Notes: generated by a model from the letters alone, not told the origin. DNA of 64,000 nucleotides from Symbiodinium natans (GCA_905221605.1 CAJNDS010002184.1:148501-212500), one strand, 5' to 3'; shown: positions 12,328 to 24,166, counted from the first letter of the stretch. Numbers and translations: made by a program.

Positions 12328-12536
12328 GATTTTCCATCCCAAGCTTGACAGAAATCCGCCCCCCGAAAGGTCAGCTTTCAAAGGGCTCCGCCCCTCAACA
12401 TCGTCCCATCGATCCATTCTGACGTAGAAGCGCCACAACATCATCCAACCGAACTGGGCCTGAGGGGCAAGCATAATGACGGGGTTCAGGGTTGGGTTTC
12501 GGGCTTCCAAAGCCCTACGCAGGGTGCCGATCAACC
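12328..12536 (-). CDS. Exon, unknown function
   Basis: 209-nt exon, AG|G acceptor and GT donor, open throughout, with FGWMMLWRFYVRMDRWDDVE. The aromatic/Met-rich segment could be membrane associated. Confidence 0.4.
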
Positions 12537-13469
12537 CTACAACCCATGACTCGTAAACCCTAACCCCTTTAGGGTTTAAGGTTTAGGGGGATCCCACATG
12601 GGGTCCAGGGCCTCCCCATAAAAAGAAGGTGCGAGTACAGTCCTCGAAGTCAAACTCGTCATTCGAGCCAAAAGAGTACACCACGCAGCCCTTGGACCTG
12701 ACTCGGCGGAGGGCTTTTGGGCTCACAGGGTTTACAGGCGCGTACACTGACACACACACACACACGAGAAACCCAAACCCGAAAGTAGAAAAGCCCAAAC
12801 TCTGGGGCTTGCAAGGTTTTCGGCATCCGAGACTGCGCGCTCTTCTCATTATGCCAAGAAGCACAAGCTTGCTTCACTCCCTACAGCTTGCGCCTGTGGC
12901 GCCCGCGTGCGAAGTTTGCAGAAAGGAGTTTTGGACGAGCGTTCTAGAGAACACTTAAAGCATTCCCCCCAAAGTGCTTGAACGTGTAGTACTGTTCTGA
13001 AGAGGCCCGGAGCCTGTTTGGGCCAAAATACACCGTTGAACCTACTCCCAACATGCTTGAAGCCTTTGTTCATGAGTTCGTCGGCTTGCACGACATGACT
13101 CAGGTGCCCTATTCTTGTTCACGCTTGGCATGGTTTGGTTGAGACTAATCCGGTCGGTTTTTGGGAAGTTTTGCTAGGCTGGTTGCTAAGCCCCAGTAAA
13201 AAGCCGCAGAAATATTGAGCGAGGATTTTTTTGTCAATTTGTCTGGTGTTTTTTTTTGTGTTTTTTTGTTTTTCCTTGCTTTTCTTATGGTTTTCTGAAC
13301 ATGCCCTCTGGTTCTGCCTGTCCTCCTCCTCCTCCTCTGGTTGGAATTCTTCTCTGTGTATTCTGCTGTTTTTTTTGGTGAGTTTTTCTGGTGTTCAGCT
13401 TCCGCAGGCTCCTCAGCGGTACCGCATGTCCGGAACCTGACCACATCTAATAACCCTTGGGGTAGCATT

Positions 13470-14100
13470 CCCCCCCCCCCCCATTTGCAGACACAATCTC
13501 ACAAGATGAGGTTTGCAAGCGATTCGTATGGCCTAGAAGCACGCTTGGGCGGCTAATAAAAAAGCGGGGGGGTTGGGGGGGGCGCAGCCCCCCCCCCATT
13601 TGCAAACACAAAAGTTTTCAAATGGGATTTGTTTGATCTAACAGCTAACAGCACGCTTGCACGGTTTTTAAAACAGCGGGGTTTGGGGGAGGGGGGGGGG
13701 CAAGGCAAGGGAGTCGTATAACCTCAAAGCACGCTTGCACGGCTTTAAAAAAAGCGGGGGAGTGCGGAGCCCCCCGCCCCCCCCCCCCCCCTCGCCATTT
13801 GCAAGCACAATGCTCGCCCCCACATTTGCAAACGCAACACTCGCATGATGAGGCTTCATATGGTCTCGAAGCAAGCTTGCAAGGCTCAAAAGCGGGGGGG
13901 GGGGGGGGGGCGGGTTGGGGGGGGGGGGGTTTGGGGGGGGGGGTTTGGGGGGGGGGGGGGGTTGGGGGGGGGGTTTGGGGGCGGGGGGGGTTTGGGGGGG
14001 GGGGCCGCATTTGCAAACGCGATGCTAACAATGATGGGCTTGGAAGGGGAGTGGTCTGTGGTCTTAACATGTCTTAAAGCAAGCTTGCACAGCTGGACCG
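13470..14100. repeat. Poly-G minisatellite
   Basis: About five ~110-bp units. Each has ATTTGCAAACAC-like, AGCACGCTTGCACGG and AAAAAGCGGGGG blocks, separated by long C or G runs. The G-rich part (13890-14005) has strong quadruplex potential. Confidence 0.75.
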
Positions 14101-14460
14101 CAGGACCGGTCTCTCCTGACCAGGGGAACGCAGGACCATTTGACCAGGATCGCAGGATCAGAGAACCAGAGGACCAGAGTAAGAAAAGAGAAAAGACAGA
14201 GCCAGACCTAGGCAAAAACAACACCGGACCGGCTAGAGCCGTAATCCCCTACCTCAAACACTCAGACACTCAAACCCTAAACCCTAATTACAAACCTAAA
14301 TCCTTCGGGTTTACTACTGCCCGGCCGCTGTGCCGACGGGCGTTTGTTTTATCCTCACAGGGTCCACATACGGGTTTTGGGCGTCTCGGGTTTACGGTTT
14401 ATGGCGTAGGGTTTTTAGGGTCAACCAAGAATGTGCGAAGCGAGCGGAACCCTAAACTCA

Positions 14461-15100
14461 TTCCATCCTTCCTTTCATCCTTCCTTTCTTCCTTCCTTTC
14501 TTCCTTCCTTTCTTTCATTTTTGGTTTAAGTATTGCGTTCTTTTTGTCTGTATCTCTTGCTTTCTTGCTCTCTTTATGTCTTTCTCTCGTTCTTTCTGTC
14601 TTTCTTTTCTTTCTTCCTCACTTCCTTCCTTTATTTCTTTTGTTATTTTATTCTTTCTTTCTTGCTGTATTTCTTTCTTTCCTCCTTTATTCCTCTCTTC
14701 CTTCCTTTACTTATTTCTTTCTTGCTTTCTTGCTGTCGTTGTTTCTCTCTTTCTTTCTTGTGTTGTTCTTTATTCCTTTCTTTCTTCCTCCATTCCTGCC
14801 TTTCCTTTTTGCTTTCTCTCTTTCTTTCTTTGTTGTCTTTCTTTCTTTCTTTCTGTTTTCTTTCTAGTCATGCCTTTCTTTCTTTCTTTCTTTCTTGTTT
14901 TTTCTGTCTTTCTTTCTATTCCTGCCTTTCTTTCTTTCTGTATTTCTTTCTATCTTTCTTTCTATTCCTGCCTGTATTTCTTTCTTGCTGTTTTTCTTTC
15001 TATTCCTGCCTTTCTTTCTTTCTTTCTTTCTTTCTTTCCATATTTGGTGTCTTTCTTTCTTTCTTCCTGTCTTCCTGCCTTCCTTCCTTTCTTTCGTGCC
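14461..15100. repeat. TTTC polypyrimidine tract
   Basis: 640 bp nearly all pyrimidine on the plus strand (TTTC, TTCC). Long frames across it are low complexity. It could form triplex DNA. Confidence 0.9.
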
Positions 15101-15179
15101 TTAAATTTGACCATTATCTCAGCAGCAACAGACTCCAACAGCGTGGGATATCATCAGCCGGCGTGTAGTCGTTTTTGCA

Positions 15180-15570
15180 AACGGATTCGAAAAGGAAACC
15201 TCGCAAGATTGAAGCAATGTCCAGGTGTTGGACAGGCACATCTTTACGGCAAGAAAGCGGTGGCAAAAGCAAGGGCTAAAAACTATAGGAAACAAAACTT
15301 GCTGCGTGCGCACATACAGATATCTTTTTGCGCGCAAAGATTCCGCCGGCCATACAGCCTCGGCTGTCCGTCGCGGTCCTGTGACACAACTGCTACGTTT
15401 CCTGCGCGCGCTCGTGGATTTCATTCTGTTTGCACACATATCGTGTATATATTCATATCAAAACACGGCTGCATTCGAGCTGTCGCTAAGCCACGCGCGC
15501 GCATTCAAATTGCCTGGCGTTGAAACGGGAGAGCCGGTATGTCGTCGAAAGATCACCTTGATCTTCCAAT
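15180..15570. repeat. Dispersed repeat X, copy 1
   Basis: Contains AGGGCTAAAAACTATAGG, TCGGCTGTCCGTCGCGGTC and AAATTGCCTGGCGTTG blocks that recur at 18270-18670 (reverse orientation), 19370-19560, 19730-19920 and 20020-20230. Unclassified; no coding domain seen. Confidence 0.65.
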
Positions 15571-15892
15571 AGTCTCTTAAAAATTAACGTCTATTCTGAT
15601 AAACGTGTACACCTTTATAAAGGGGCTTTAACATAAACGCTTATTGTATAAAACATAAACGCTTATTGTCCATAATATAAACGCTTATTCTTCTTATTAT
15701 TGTGGGGCAAATGGAAGGAAGTAAATCTAAATGTTGCTTCGTGACACAGGGATGCAGGGAGGGAGGAAGGGCCCGACACTGCCAATTACCTGTGCAACAA
15801 GTGCAGCATGAATGCTGTTTTTCCGTGCATGCAGGCTTTCCATGCGCATACTGGCTCAAGTTGTTTTAAAAGATTGTCACCGTAGTCATGGC

Positions 15893-16066
15893 ATGGCTTC
15901 CGAGCAGAGTAAGAAGGCCAACCCAAAGAAGCAGCACACAGCAGCTTTTCCCACAGGTGAGCAGATATCCTTTCACTCTTTCTGGGATGTTCTGATCCAC
16001 CTTGCTCTTCTTCTGTGCTATGTCTCTTCGGCTTTTGTGTTCGGGATGTTTTGCTCGAAGCTGTGA
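15893..16066 (+). CDS. Small ORF with one membrane segment (weak)
   Basis: 57-codon plus-strand ORF. A Lys-rich N-terminus (MASEQSKKANPKKQH) is followed by the hydrophobic WDVLIHLALLLCYVSSAFVF. Just upstream (15845-15860) lies a sequence ending TGGCTCAAG, like the 3' end of the dinoflagellate spliced leader, which might mark a retroposed mRNA. No other support; it may be chance. Confidence 0.22.
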   Translation: MASEQSKKANPKKQHTAAFPTGEQISFHSFWDVLIHLALLLCYVSSAFVFGMFCSKL

Positions 16067-16089
16067 AAACACCGGCTGTATTTCAGTAA

Positions 16090-16625
16090 ACATCCCCCAA
16101 TAAGCAAAACCTAAGCTTTGTACTTAAAACTTTACTCAAACAATCATCCCCCAATGAGCAAAACCTAAGCTCTTTTAAACTAACACATATTGAATAGCTA
16201 AAATCAGCCCCCCCCCCCCCCCCCGCACCTCCCCCTGATAAGCTGATAAGCAAGCAGCTTAACTTGAACTCTGAACTAAACACTGTACCTTAGCTAACAC
16301 ATTGTATTTCAGTTCTCATCCCCAGACAAGCAAACCAAACCAAACTCTGCACTGATACGTGTACCTCGAGCGATCACCCCCCAACAGGCAAAACCAAAAC
16401 TTTGCACTACACTGTACCTTAGCTAACGCTTTGCAACTTCAGTAATCATCCCAAGAAGCAAAATTTAAACTCTGTGCAGACACTGTACCTTAGCTAGCGC
16501 ATTGTATCCCCCCCCCCCCCAAAAAAAAAAGCAAAGCCTGAACTCTGTACTAAACACTGTACCTTAGCTAACGCATTGTATTTCAGTTGTCATCCAAGCC
16601 TCAACTCTGCACTAAAGCCTGCATA
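16090..16625. repeat. ~75-bp tandem satellite
   Basis: Six or seven diverged units, each with ACTGTACCTTAGCTAACGC, ATTGTATTTCAGT, TCATCCCCCAA and AAGCAAAACC blocks. An inverted partial copy lies at 19166-19256. Confidence 0.7.
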
Positions 16626-16799
16626 ATTACGCAAATATCTAATTAAAACACACACACACACACACACACATATATGAAGAGATATATATATATACATATT
16701 GTTTGAAGTGGAACGCTGTGGGAATCTGTCCTTCAATGAACACTCAATGACAGCTCCTTAGTTGTTGTTTACTAATCTGGTTCCACGGCCTAGGTTGGG

Positions 16800-17065
16800 C
16801 GCAATATTGAAACATTTTAAAAACTCAATATTTCAACATTGGGCTGGATCCAAGATTCAAGATTCCACAGTTTTTTTGGAGGTCATCTTGGATCCAGAGC
16901 GCAGGCTGGGCCCAACCTTGGAATATTGAAAGGGTTTCAATACTTCAATATTTGGGGGAGTGTCCTGGCTGGATCCAAGATTGTTTTGCGAAATCTTTGG
17001 ACATCGTACCTTGGATCCAGCCCAATATTGAAAGGGCTTCAATACTTCAATATTGGGGGAAGCGG
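16800..17065. repeat. GGATCCAGCCCAATATTGAAA repeats
   Basis: Three or four copies of GGATCCAGCCCAATATTG with inverted CAATATTTCAA partners. A further copy lies at 19085-19165. Confidence 0.62.
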
Positions 17066-17256
17066 GGCGGCAACAACCAGGGACCAAGAGTCCACATTCT
17101 TTTGGAAAGCGGTCTTGTCTGTTTCGATGTTTTAACATCGGCCGTCACGATCCAACAAAAAACGAGAAAGCAAACAGCGCAACAAACTCATTCTAACAAA
17201 CAGGCCCCGGCAGCCTCCTCTGTTGTAAAATTTACGGCTTTGCGTTTATATGTGTT

Positions 17257-17291
<35 letters not shown>

Positions 17292-17571
17292 GTGTGTGTG
17301 TGTTTATTGTGAGTTTTGATGTTGGTTCATGTATTTATTCACTTGTATTTGGAGTTGAAGTTTTGGATCGACTATGTCGATGAAAGGGCTTAATATATAC
17401 AGGGGTCTTAGGTTCAGACTTTAGGGTTTCGGGTTCAAGGTGATGTTTAGGCGCTCATGTTTAGGGATTAGGTCTAGGGCTCCGAGTCCAGGGTTTTGGA
17501 TTGAGGGCTGAGGGTTTAGGATTTTAGGGCTTAGGGCATGGGATTCAGGGTTTAGGGTGTTTCAGGGGCAG

Positions 17572-17735
17572 GGGAGTTAACCCGAGTTAACTCGAGTTAA
17601 CTGTCAGACCCAACCCGAGTTAACTGGAGCTAACTCTCAGAGCCAACTCGACTTAACTCGAGTTAACTCCTCAAAACCTCTTATTTTCCTTTTAACTCCC
17701 AGAGCCAACCCGAGTTAACTCGAGTTACTGTACTC
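17572..17735. repeat. GAGTTAACTC palindrome cluster
   Basis: Repeated CCGAGTTAACTCGAGTTAAC with AGAGCCAAC spacers. GAGTTAACTC is a perfect palindrome, so the cluster can fold into many hairpins. The rest of 17.1-18.25 kb is A/C-rich without an exon I would support. Confidence 0.75.
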
Positions 17736-18269
17736 CCCTAAAAAACATCTCGGCTCCGAACCATACTCCTGAAACCCAAACAGACCCTCAACCCCGAAAT
17801 CATGAATCCTGAGCGCCCGAAATTCTGAAGCCATGACGACCCCAAGCCCCCCCTCCCTCCCCCCCAACAAAAAAACCTCAAAGCAGGAATCCCAAACCGC
17901 AAACCCCCCAACCCAAACTCCACCCCAAACCACCCAAAGACGCAGACCCTAAACACCCAGAGTCCCAAAACCCCAAAACTTCACCATGACCCCTGAGTAT
18001 TATTTCTTTGATACATCTAAGAAAGGTTTAATTTATGGTTTGCTGCTTGGGGTTTAAACCCCAAACCACCGTTGAACTCTACATCTCCATCCGCAAGCCC
18101 AAGAGACCACAACCCTAAGTCCCTGAACCCTCAACAAAAAACAACCAACCCTAGTCAAAACTGTATATATCCCTCAACCCCAAACCTCAACCCCTATAAC
18201 CTTGAAGCCCAAACCCCCAGCCTCGGCCCCGTCACAAACCCTATAGCCCAAGCCACGCCCTAAACCCCC

Positions 18270-18670
18270 AAGAGTTTTGGGGCAAGCTGTCTTCCAAAAT
18301 GACAAATCGCAACAAGTTTTGGTTCCTATTGACCTATTGTTTTTAGCCTTTGCGTTTGCAACCGCTTTCTTGCTATGATCTTTCGATGACATACCGGCTC
18401 TCCCGCTGCAACGCCAGGCAATTTGAACGCGCGCGTTCGCGTGGCGAACGACAGCGCGAATGCAGCAACATTTTGATATGAATATATACACGATGGTTGC
18501 GCGAACAGAATGAGATCCACGTGCGCGCGCAGAAAAGCAGCAGTTTAGTCACAAGACCACGACGGACAGCCGAGGTTGCCTCGCCGGCGGAATCTTTGCG
18601 TATAATAAAATATTTGTTTGGTTCCTACATTATTATTGCTTTTAGCCTTTGTTTGCGCAACCGTTGTCTT
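18270..18670 (-). repeat. Dispersed repeat X, reverse copy
   Basis: Same blocks as 15180-15570 in reverse order and orientation (AACGCCAGGCAATTTGAACG ... GACGGACAGCCGAGG). Confidence 0.62.
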
Positions 18671-19369
18671 GCTATGCCCTGACCCTTCATTCAATAGACA
18701 CTTATATCAGCTTTAAGCGCTTACAAGAGACTTTTGTGAATGTAACAAGCGGTTAGCATAAGGGCCCGTTGTTTTAACAAGCATAGCTTTTTTACACAAG
18801 AAGCTTTTATGTTAGAGGCAACCGGCGTTCATGTTTTAGCAATATATACGTGTATATATATATATACACATGTATTTGAAAGTATATTTATATTTGTTTT
18901 TATATATATGTAGTTTTTTAGACCATCAACCCTAAAACCTAAATTAGAGCATTGTTTTTTCGTAATCGGTTCTTCTTTTCCCTCGTCCTCTCTTCTTTCC
19001 AGAGGGCCTGAATATTTGTATGCCACCGCCCTAAACTCTCACTCGACCAGAGCAGGGGCTTTTTTGCATCACCTTGAAACACTTTCTGCGGGTTGGATCT
19101 TGGATCTTGGATCTTGGATCCAGCCCAATATTGAAATATTGAGTTTTTCCCATATTTCAATATTGTGGGACCAGATAAGCATAAAGCCTGGTACAGAGTT
19201 TGGTTTTGCTTAGTGGGGGAGGGGGGGGGTGATTACTGAAATACAATGTGCGTTTCCTCAGGTGCAGAGTTTAGCGCAGTGGTGCGCAGAGTTTGGTTGC
19301 CCCAAAGATCTTCAAAAATCTGAGGGAGCAAGGCTTGGTCTCACCAGATTACAAACCCCAAGAGTACTC

Positions 19370-20260
19370 GCTGTTGGGAAACCAAAACTTGCTACGCGCG
19401 CATACACACACATCTTTTGATTCCGACGGCGTGACAATCTCGGCTGTCCGTCGCGGTCTTGTGAGTCAACTGCTGCGTTTGATGCGAGCACACATGGATC
19501 TCATTCGTGTGTATTTTCAAAAATATTCATATCAAGATACTGCTGCATTCGCTGTTGCGCTCTCCGTGCCGCGTGCTGCGTCCGGCGCGACACACTCCGG
19601 CGCGACACACGGAAAGGTTCGCGACAAGATCGTGCACGAATGCTGTTGCGCGGGCCGTTCGCACGGATCTGTTCTTGCGGCTAAACAGCCGCGTCTTACA
19701 CGACCACACAGACATCATCAGGTGTTGGGTAGGCGTTTTTTTGCGGCAAAGAAGCGGTTGCAAAAGCAAGGGCTAAAAACTATAGGAACCAAAACTTGCT
19801 TCGCGCGCACACACACACACATATCTTTTGGCACGCAAAGATTCCGGCGAGACAATCTCGGCTGTCCGTCGCGGTCTTATATGACTCAACTGCTGCTGCA
19901 CGGGCACACATGGGTGTCTCGCCGCTCTCGCCATTCGCACGCGTCTGTTCTTGCGCTAAATAGCTGCGTGGTATACGACCACACAGACAGCAACTGTTGG
20001 GTAGGCATATCTTTACAGCAAGAAAGCGGTTGCAAAGGCAAGGGCCAAAAACTATAGGAACCAAAACTTGCTTCGCGCATACACAGACATATATGCGGCC
20101 AGCCCACGTGGATCTCATTCTGCTTGCACAGACATGTTAGTGCGTGCTGTGTGCTGCGAACGCACATACACATATCTTTTTTTTCGGCAGCACACATGGA
20201 TCTCATTCTGCTTGCACAGGCATGTTAGTGCGCTCAAACTGCCTGGCGCTGTTTTCCTTC
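19370..20260 (+). repeat. Dispersed repeat X, three tandem partial copies
   Basis: AACCAAAACTTGCT and CTCGGCTGTCCGTCGCGG occur in tandem at 19370, 19760 and 20050. Open frames here are repeat shadows. Confidence 0.6.
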
Positions 20261-20545
20261 CTCGGTGGACTCCCCGAAGACTACCTTTTAATTGCCCAGG
20301 CGCAAAAAGTTACAGTAGTTTGGCGCGCGCACACGTCCCTTACCTTTCCGCGAAGCCGTGCGCAAAATCTAGTCACCGACCTTCTCCCTTACCAGATTGC
20401 AAACCCCAAGCGTACCCGCTGTTGGGGAAAAACACAGGAAAACACACAAAACAAACCAGAAAAAATCACAAACAAAATTACGGTACCCCAGAAATATGCT
20501 GCGGTTGCATTGTTGACTTTCAGCGGAAGGCTTCCTTGCGCTCGG

Positions 20546-20698
20546 TCAGACGCTGTCTGCCATAATTAGGCAAGGCCGCCATGTGCTGATCGGACCACAT
20601 GAGGTCTTTACTGTGCACGCCCCAGCCTCAGTGTGGTCTGCATGGAATGGTTGAATTTCTTGGGCTCTTCTGATGAATTCATGGAGCATCGCAAGACC
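20546..20698 (-). CDS. Terminal exon, unknown function
   Basis: After AAAG|G the minus strand is open for 50 codons (GLAMLHEFIRRAQEIQPFHA...) to TGA. A competing plus-strand frame (EWLNFLGSSDEFMEHRKTLS) ends exactly at the family 2 element at 20737, so orientation is unresolved. Confidence 0.35.
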   Translation of the reverse strand, partial: GLAMLHEFIRRAQEIQPFHADHTEAGACTVKTSCGPISTWRPCLIMADSV

Positions 20699-20736
20699 CT
20701 TTCAGCTACGGAGGAAGAAGAAGAAATCCTAAAATT

Positions 20737-20835
20737 GGGATGTTCCCACTTATACTAACAGTCCTTAATAGGAATTATAGTACCTTACATTCGAGTCCCT
20801 ATTAAAGATGTTAGTACAAAGGCGGAACATCTCAA
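20737..20835. mobile_element. Family 2 element
   Basis: TTGGGATGTTCCCACTTATA to GGCGGAACATCTCAA, the same layout as 1858-1951. It abuts an exon-like block on its left. Confidence 0.65.
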
Positions 20836-21321
20836 CCCTCAACCCTAAACCCCTAAACCCTAAACCCTAATTCCTAACTCCTAATTCCTAAACCCTAAGC
20901 CCTAAACTGTTACTGGTAGTAGAAGGGGGAACATCCCAACCCCACACCCCAGCCCTCAACCCTCAACCCCCTAAACCCTAAACCCTAAATCCTAAACCCT
21001 AAACCCTAAGCCCTAAACCCCAAACCACCCTGAACCCTAAACCCTCATCCGGCCTCTGCTGCAGAACCTCCAAACCGCAGAGTCGGTATCCTTAGCTGGA
21101 CTGTAGGGGTCCTATCGGCCTTGGGTTTAGGGTTTCGGGTTTAGGGTTTTAGGGTTTTGGGTTTGGGGTTTTGGGGTTTGGGGTCTGGGGTCTGGGGTTT
21201 GGGGTTTGGGGTTTAGGGTTATATAAGAGTTTCGGGGTTTTAGGGGTCTTCGGGTTGTTGGCATCATGAGGGTTTTTGGGGGGGTTGTCCTCTCCCTGGC
21301 ACTCTACCTACCTACACCTAC

Positions 21322-21458
21322 CCCTGTCTAAGTACAACCCACGAAGAAGTGCAGTCAGAAGTCCCCAGCCCTGTATTGGAAACCTGGGTTGAAGGTTTGT
21401 TGTGCTTCTTGCGAAGCAAAGATCACGAAGCTGCCTCACATCCAAAACCCCATGCAGC
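21322..21458 (-). CDS. Exon, unknown function
   Basis: 137-nt exon, AG|G acceptor and GGG|GTAGGT donor, reading LHGVLDVRQLRDLCFARSTT and on to GWGLLTALLRGLYLDR. The opposite strand has an open but less well bounded frame. Confidence 0.42.
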
Positions 21459-22391
21459 CTGGTTTAGGGTTTAGGGTTTAGGGTTTAGGGTTTAGGGCCT
21501 TTAGGGTTTAGGGTTTCGGGTTTAGGGTTTAGGGTTTAGGGTCTAGGGTTTAGGGTCTAGGGCTGTTGGGTGCAGCAGCGAGGGTGCTTCGGGAGGCCCG
21601 TGCAGGCGCATTAGGGGGTGTGGGACTCCGAGGAAACCCTTTGGGCTCCGTGCACCCAAAACCTTGAACCCCAGATTGTCTTGAGCTCTAAACCCTAAAC
21701 CCTAAACCCCAAACACTAAACCCTAAAACACCTCGGAAAGCCGCGAAATCTGGCCCCCCCCTGCAGAGTCTCAACGAGGGGCCATAGCCGCTCTCGCTTC
21801 CGTCCGGCGTGCCGGATGGAAGCCAGTCCTGGGTAATGCTTTAAAAAAAGCACCCTGCACAACCGTGAGCCCGACTAAACCCCTGCAATCACTACAGTCC
21901 TAAAAACCCAAGGGTTTAGGGTTTAGGGTTTAGGGTTTAGGGTTCAGGGTTTAGGGTTTAGGGTTTAGGGCAACCGCTGAAGCCTGTAGGTTTACGGTTT
22001 TGTGTTTCTTTGGGCTTTCGGGCAGGGTTTAGATCGAGGCTCTCGTCAGGCAAGCATACTGTCCGGCCAGCTACAAGGGTTTAGGGTTAAGGGTTTAGGG
22101 TTTAGGGTTTAGGGGGAATCGCCAAAGCATCCTCGCGAATGCTCCGAAACGAAAAACTGTAGCCTTTGGCTAGTCATACATTGCCTGCGCTTGCTGCTGA
22201 GGGCGGCGCAGAACCAAAATTGAGAGGGTTTAAAGGTTCCAGAGAGTTGGGTGTTAGGGTTTGGTGCTTTGGGGTCTGGGGTTTCAGGCTTCGGCGTTCA
22301 GGGCTTTAGGGCTTCAAGGCTCTAAGGCGTTCTATGGGTTCAGCGCTTTAGGGTTTTACATAACCAGGCAAAGAAAACAGGAACACTACAA

Positions 22392-22484
22392 TCACATGGT
22401 TGGGAGAATATTAAAAAATTCAAATACATATTCCCCGGTTTAAGTACCCTTACGAATGTAAAACGGTACCCAACTATGACAAAG
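22392..22484. mobile_element. Family 1 element
   Basis: ATCACATGGTTGGGAGAATA to CCCAACTATGACAAAGAG. The last 20 bp recur at 22535-22555 beyond a short CCCTAAA-like stretch. Confidence 0.6.
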
Positions 22485-22559
22485 AGAAGCCCCTAAACCC
22501 CTAAACCCTTAAACCCCGAAACCCCTAAACCCCTAATGGTACCCAACTATGACAAAGTC

Positions 22560-22654
22560 CAGGAGTACAGCCCTAAACCCTAAACCCTAAACCCTAAACC
22601 CTAAACCCTAAACCCTAAACCCTAAACCCTAAACCCTAAACAGGAGTACAGCCC
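22560..22654. repeat. CCCTAAA array with 14-bp direct repeats
   Basis: CAGGAGTACAGCCC occurs at 22560-22573 and 22641-22654 with only CCCTAAA units between them. Confidence 0.85.
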
Positions 22655-22741
22655 GGAGTCTTCTTCAAAGAAGCAGGGCCACAGGCCGTGGCCGAACTCG
22701 CCCAAAGCCTGCTGGAGGCCAAAACCCGAGAAATCAGCACC
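22641..22741 (-). CDS. Exon beside a direct-repeat-flanked array
   Basis: After AG|G the minus strand reads GADFSGFGLQQALGEFGHGL... and ends EEDSGLYS. Its last 14 bp are repeated beyond a pure CCCTAAA (plus strand) array at 22560-22573. If the array is spliced out as GTTTAGGG...TTTAG, the frame continues through the second copy to a TAG. The plus strand is open too (FFKEAGPQAVAELAQSLLEA), so the strand is not certain. Confidence 0.38.
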
Positions 22742-23575
22742 CTCACGCCCTAAATCCTAAACCCGAAGTAACCCTAAACCCGAAACCCGAAACCCTACAC
22801 CGGAAACCGGAAACCGGAAACCCTAAACCCTAAACCCTAAACCCTAAACCCTAAACCCTAAACCCTAAACCCTAAACCCTAAGTAACCTTAAACGCTAAA
22901 CTGTTAGCGCTGAACCCCCCCCTCCCCCAAAGCGCAAAGCCAAAAGTCCGAAACCCGAAAGCCCTTTAGCCGCAAAGCGCTAACAGCCGTGAGCACTCAG
23001 AATCTCGAAACAGGTTCAGGGTTTAGGGTTTAGGCTTGAGGATTTAGGGTTGAGGGTTTAGGTTTTAGGGTTGAGGGTTAAGGGCTGACAGGGCTTTGTG
23101 CCCGGGGTTGCCAAGACTTGTGCTGGGTGGGGAAGGTCAGGTTTGCGAGGCTTTGGAAGATGCAAGTGGGGCTTTGCCATAATCAGGGACCCCTAAGATA
23201 AACTCCCAAATAGTAGGATCCCCTTCTTATAAAGACCCCAAATCCTAACCCTAAACCCTAAACCCTAAACCCCAAACCCTAAACCCCTATATCGTAAGCC
23301 CCCAAGTGCGGGCCGGGTGAGGTAAGCGGACTGGGCCTGTGCAGCCAACGCTCTTGAAACCACACTTTTGCGGCTGGGAGCAAAGTCATCCAAGAAAATT
23401 TCTTTCGGCAGTTTGCACCCTAAACCCTAAACCCCAAACCCTAAACCCAAAACGGAGCCTCCGAAAATCAAGTGCCGAGGCAGCAAATGTTTACGTTTAC
23501 GGCTTGGGTGTTCCCCCTTATACTAACAGGGTTTAGGCTATAGGGTTTAGGGTTTAGATTTAGGGAAACGGTTTA

Positions 23576-23664
23576 GGGTTGGGATGTTCCCGCCTTATAC
23601 TAGCAGCTCCTTCATAGAATTTCTAATGGGGGGCCCATTACTAAGTCTAGGAAGGAACATCCCA
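23576..23664. mobile_element. Family 2 element plus solo end upstream
   Basis: TTGGGATGTTCCCGCCTTAT to AAGGAACATCCCAA. A lone left end (GTTCCCCCTTATACTAACAG) lies at 23509-23529. Confidence 0.58.
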
Positions 23665-24092
23665 ATTTACGGCCCGCGAAAAGAAAAGAAGGCGCGCCCT
23701 GAGTCACGTGGGGCTTGAGGAAACAATCCAAATACAGTGACAGCTTACTGCCCTTGTGTGAGGGGTGTTTGGGCTTATGAGGGCTCTAGGCACAAGGCTT
23801 TAGGGCTTGCCATGAGTTAGATGAGTCAGATGAGCTTCTCTTTTGAAGACGCAATTCAAGGGGCTTATGGCCGGCAAATTTCGGGTGGCAGGGCTTTTGA
23901 ACACATTGTTCGCCAACCCCTTACGAGGCCCCTCTGTAAGCACGAATGGCGCGCACATGTTCAACGCCAAACCCCTGAACCCTAGACGTGCGAAGCAAGC
24001 CCCAGCAGCTCTTAACTTAAACCTCGAAACGAAAAAAACCTCAGCCCTAAACCCGACAAGCCTAAAAGCTAAATAGCCCTAAAGTGCCTAAC

Positions 24093-24166
24093 CTCTATGG
24101 CAGTCTCTGCCGGCCTCCAACAGCACGGCCCCCTTCCCTCGTGAGTCGTTGCGCTGGTACCAGTAC
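24093..24166 (-). CDS. Exon, unknown function
   Basis: 74-nt exon, AG|G acceptor and GT donor, reading YWYQRNDSRGKGAVLLEAGR. Neighbouring exons not found. Confidence 0.4.

Noticed and set aside
13845-15523. Plus-strand frames of over 300 codons rich in Ser/Phe/Leu and Gly
   Set aside because: They cross poly-G and TTTC tracts and have no domain, so they are low-complexity artefacts.
19293-20565. Long plus-strand ORFs at 19.3-20.6 kb
   Set aside because: They fall in tandem copies of dispersed repeat X and lack splice boundaries or recognisable domains.
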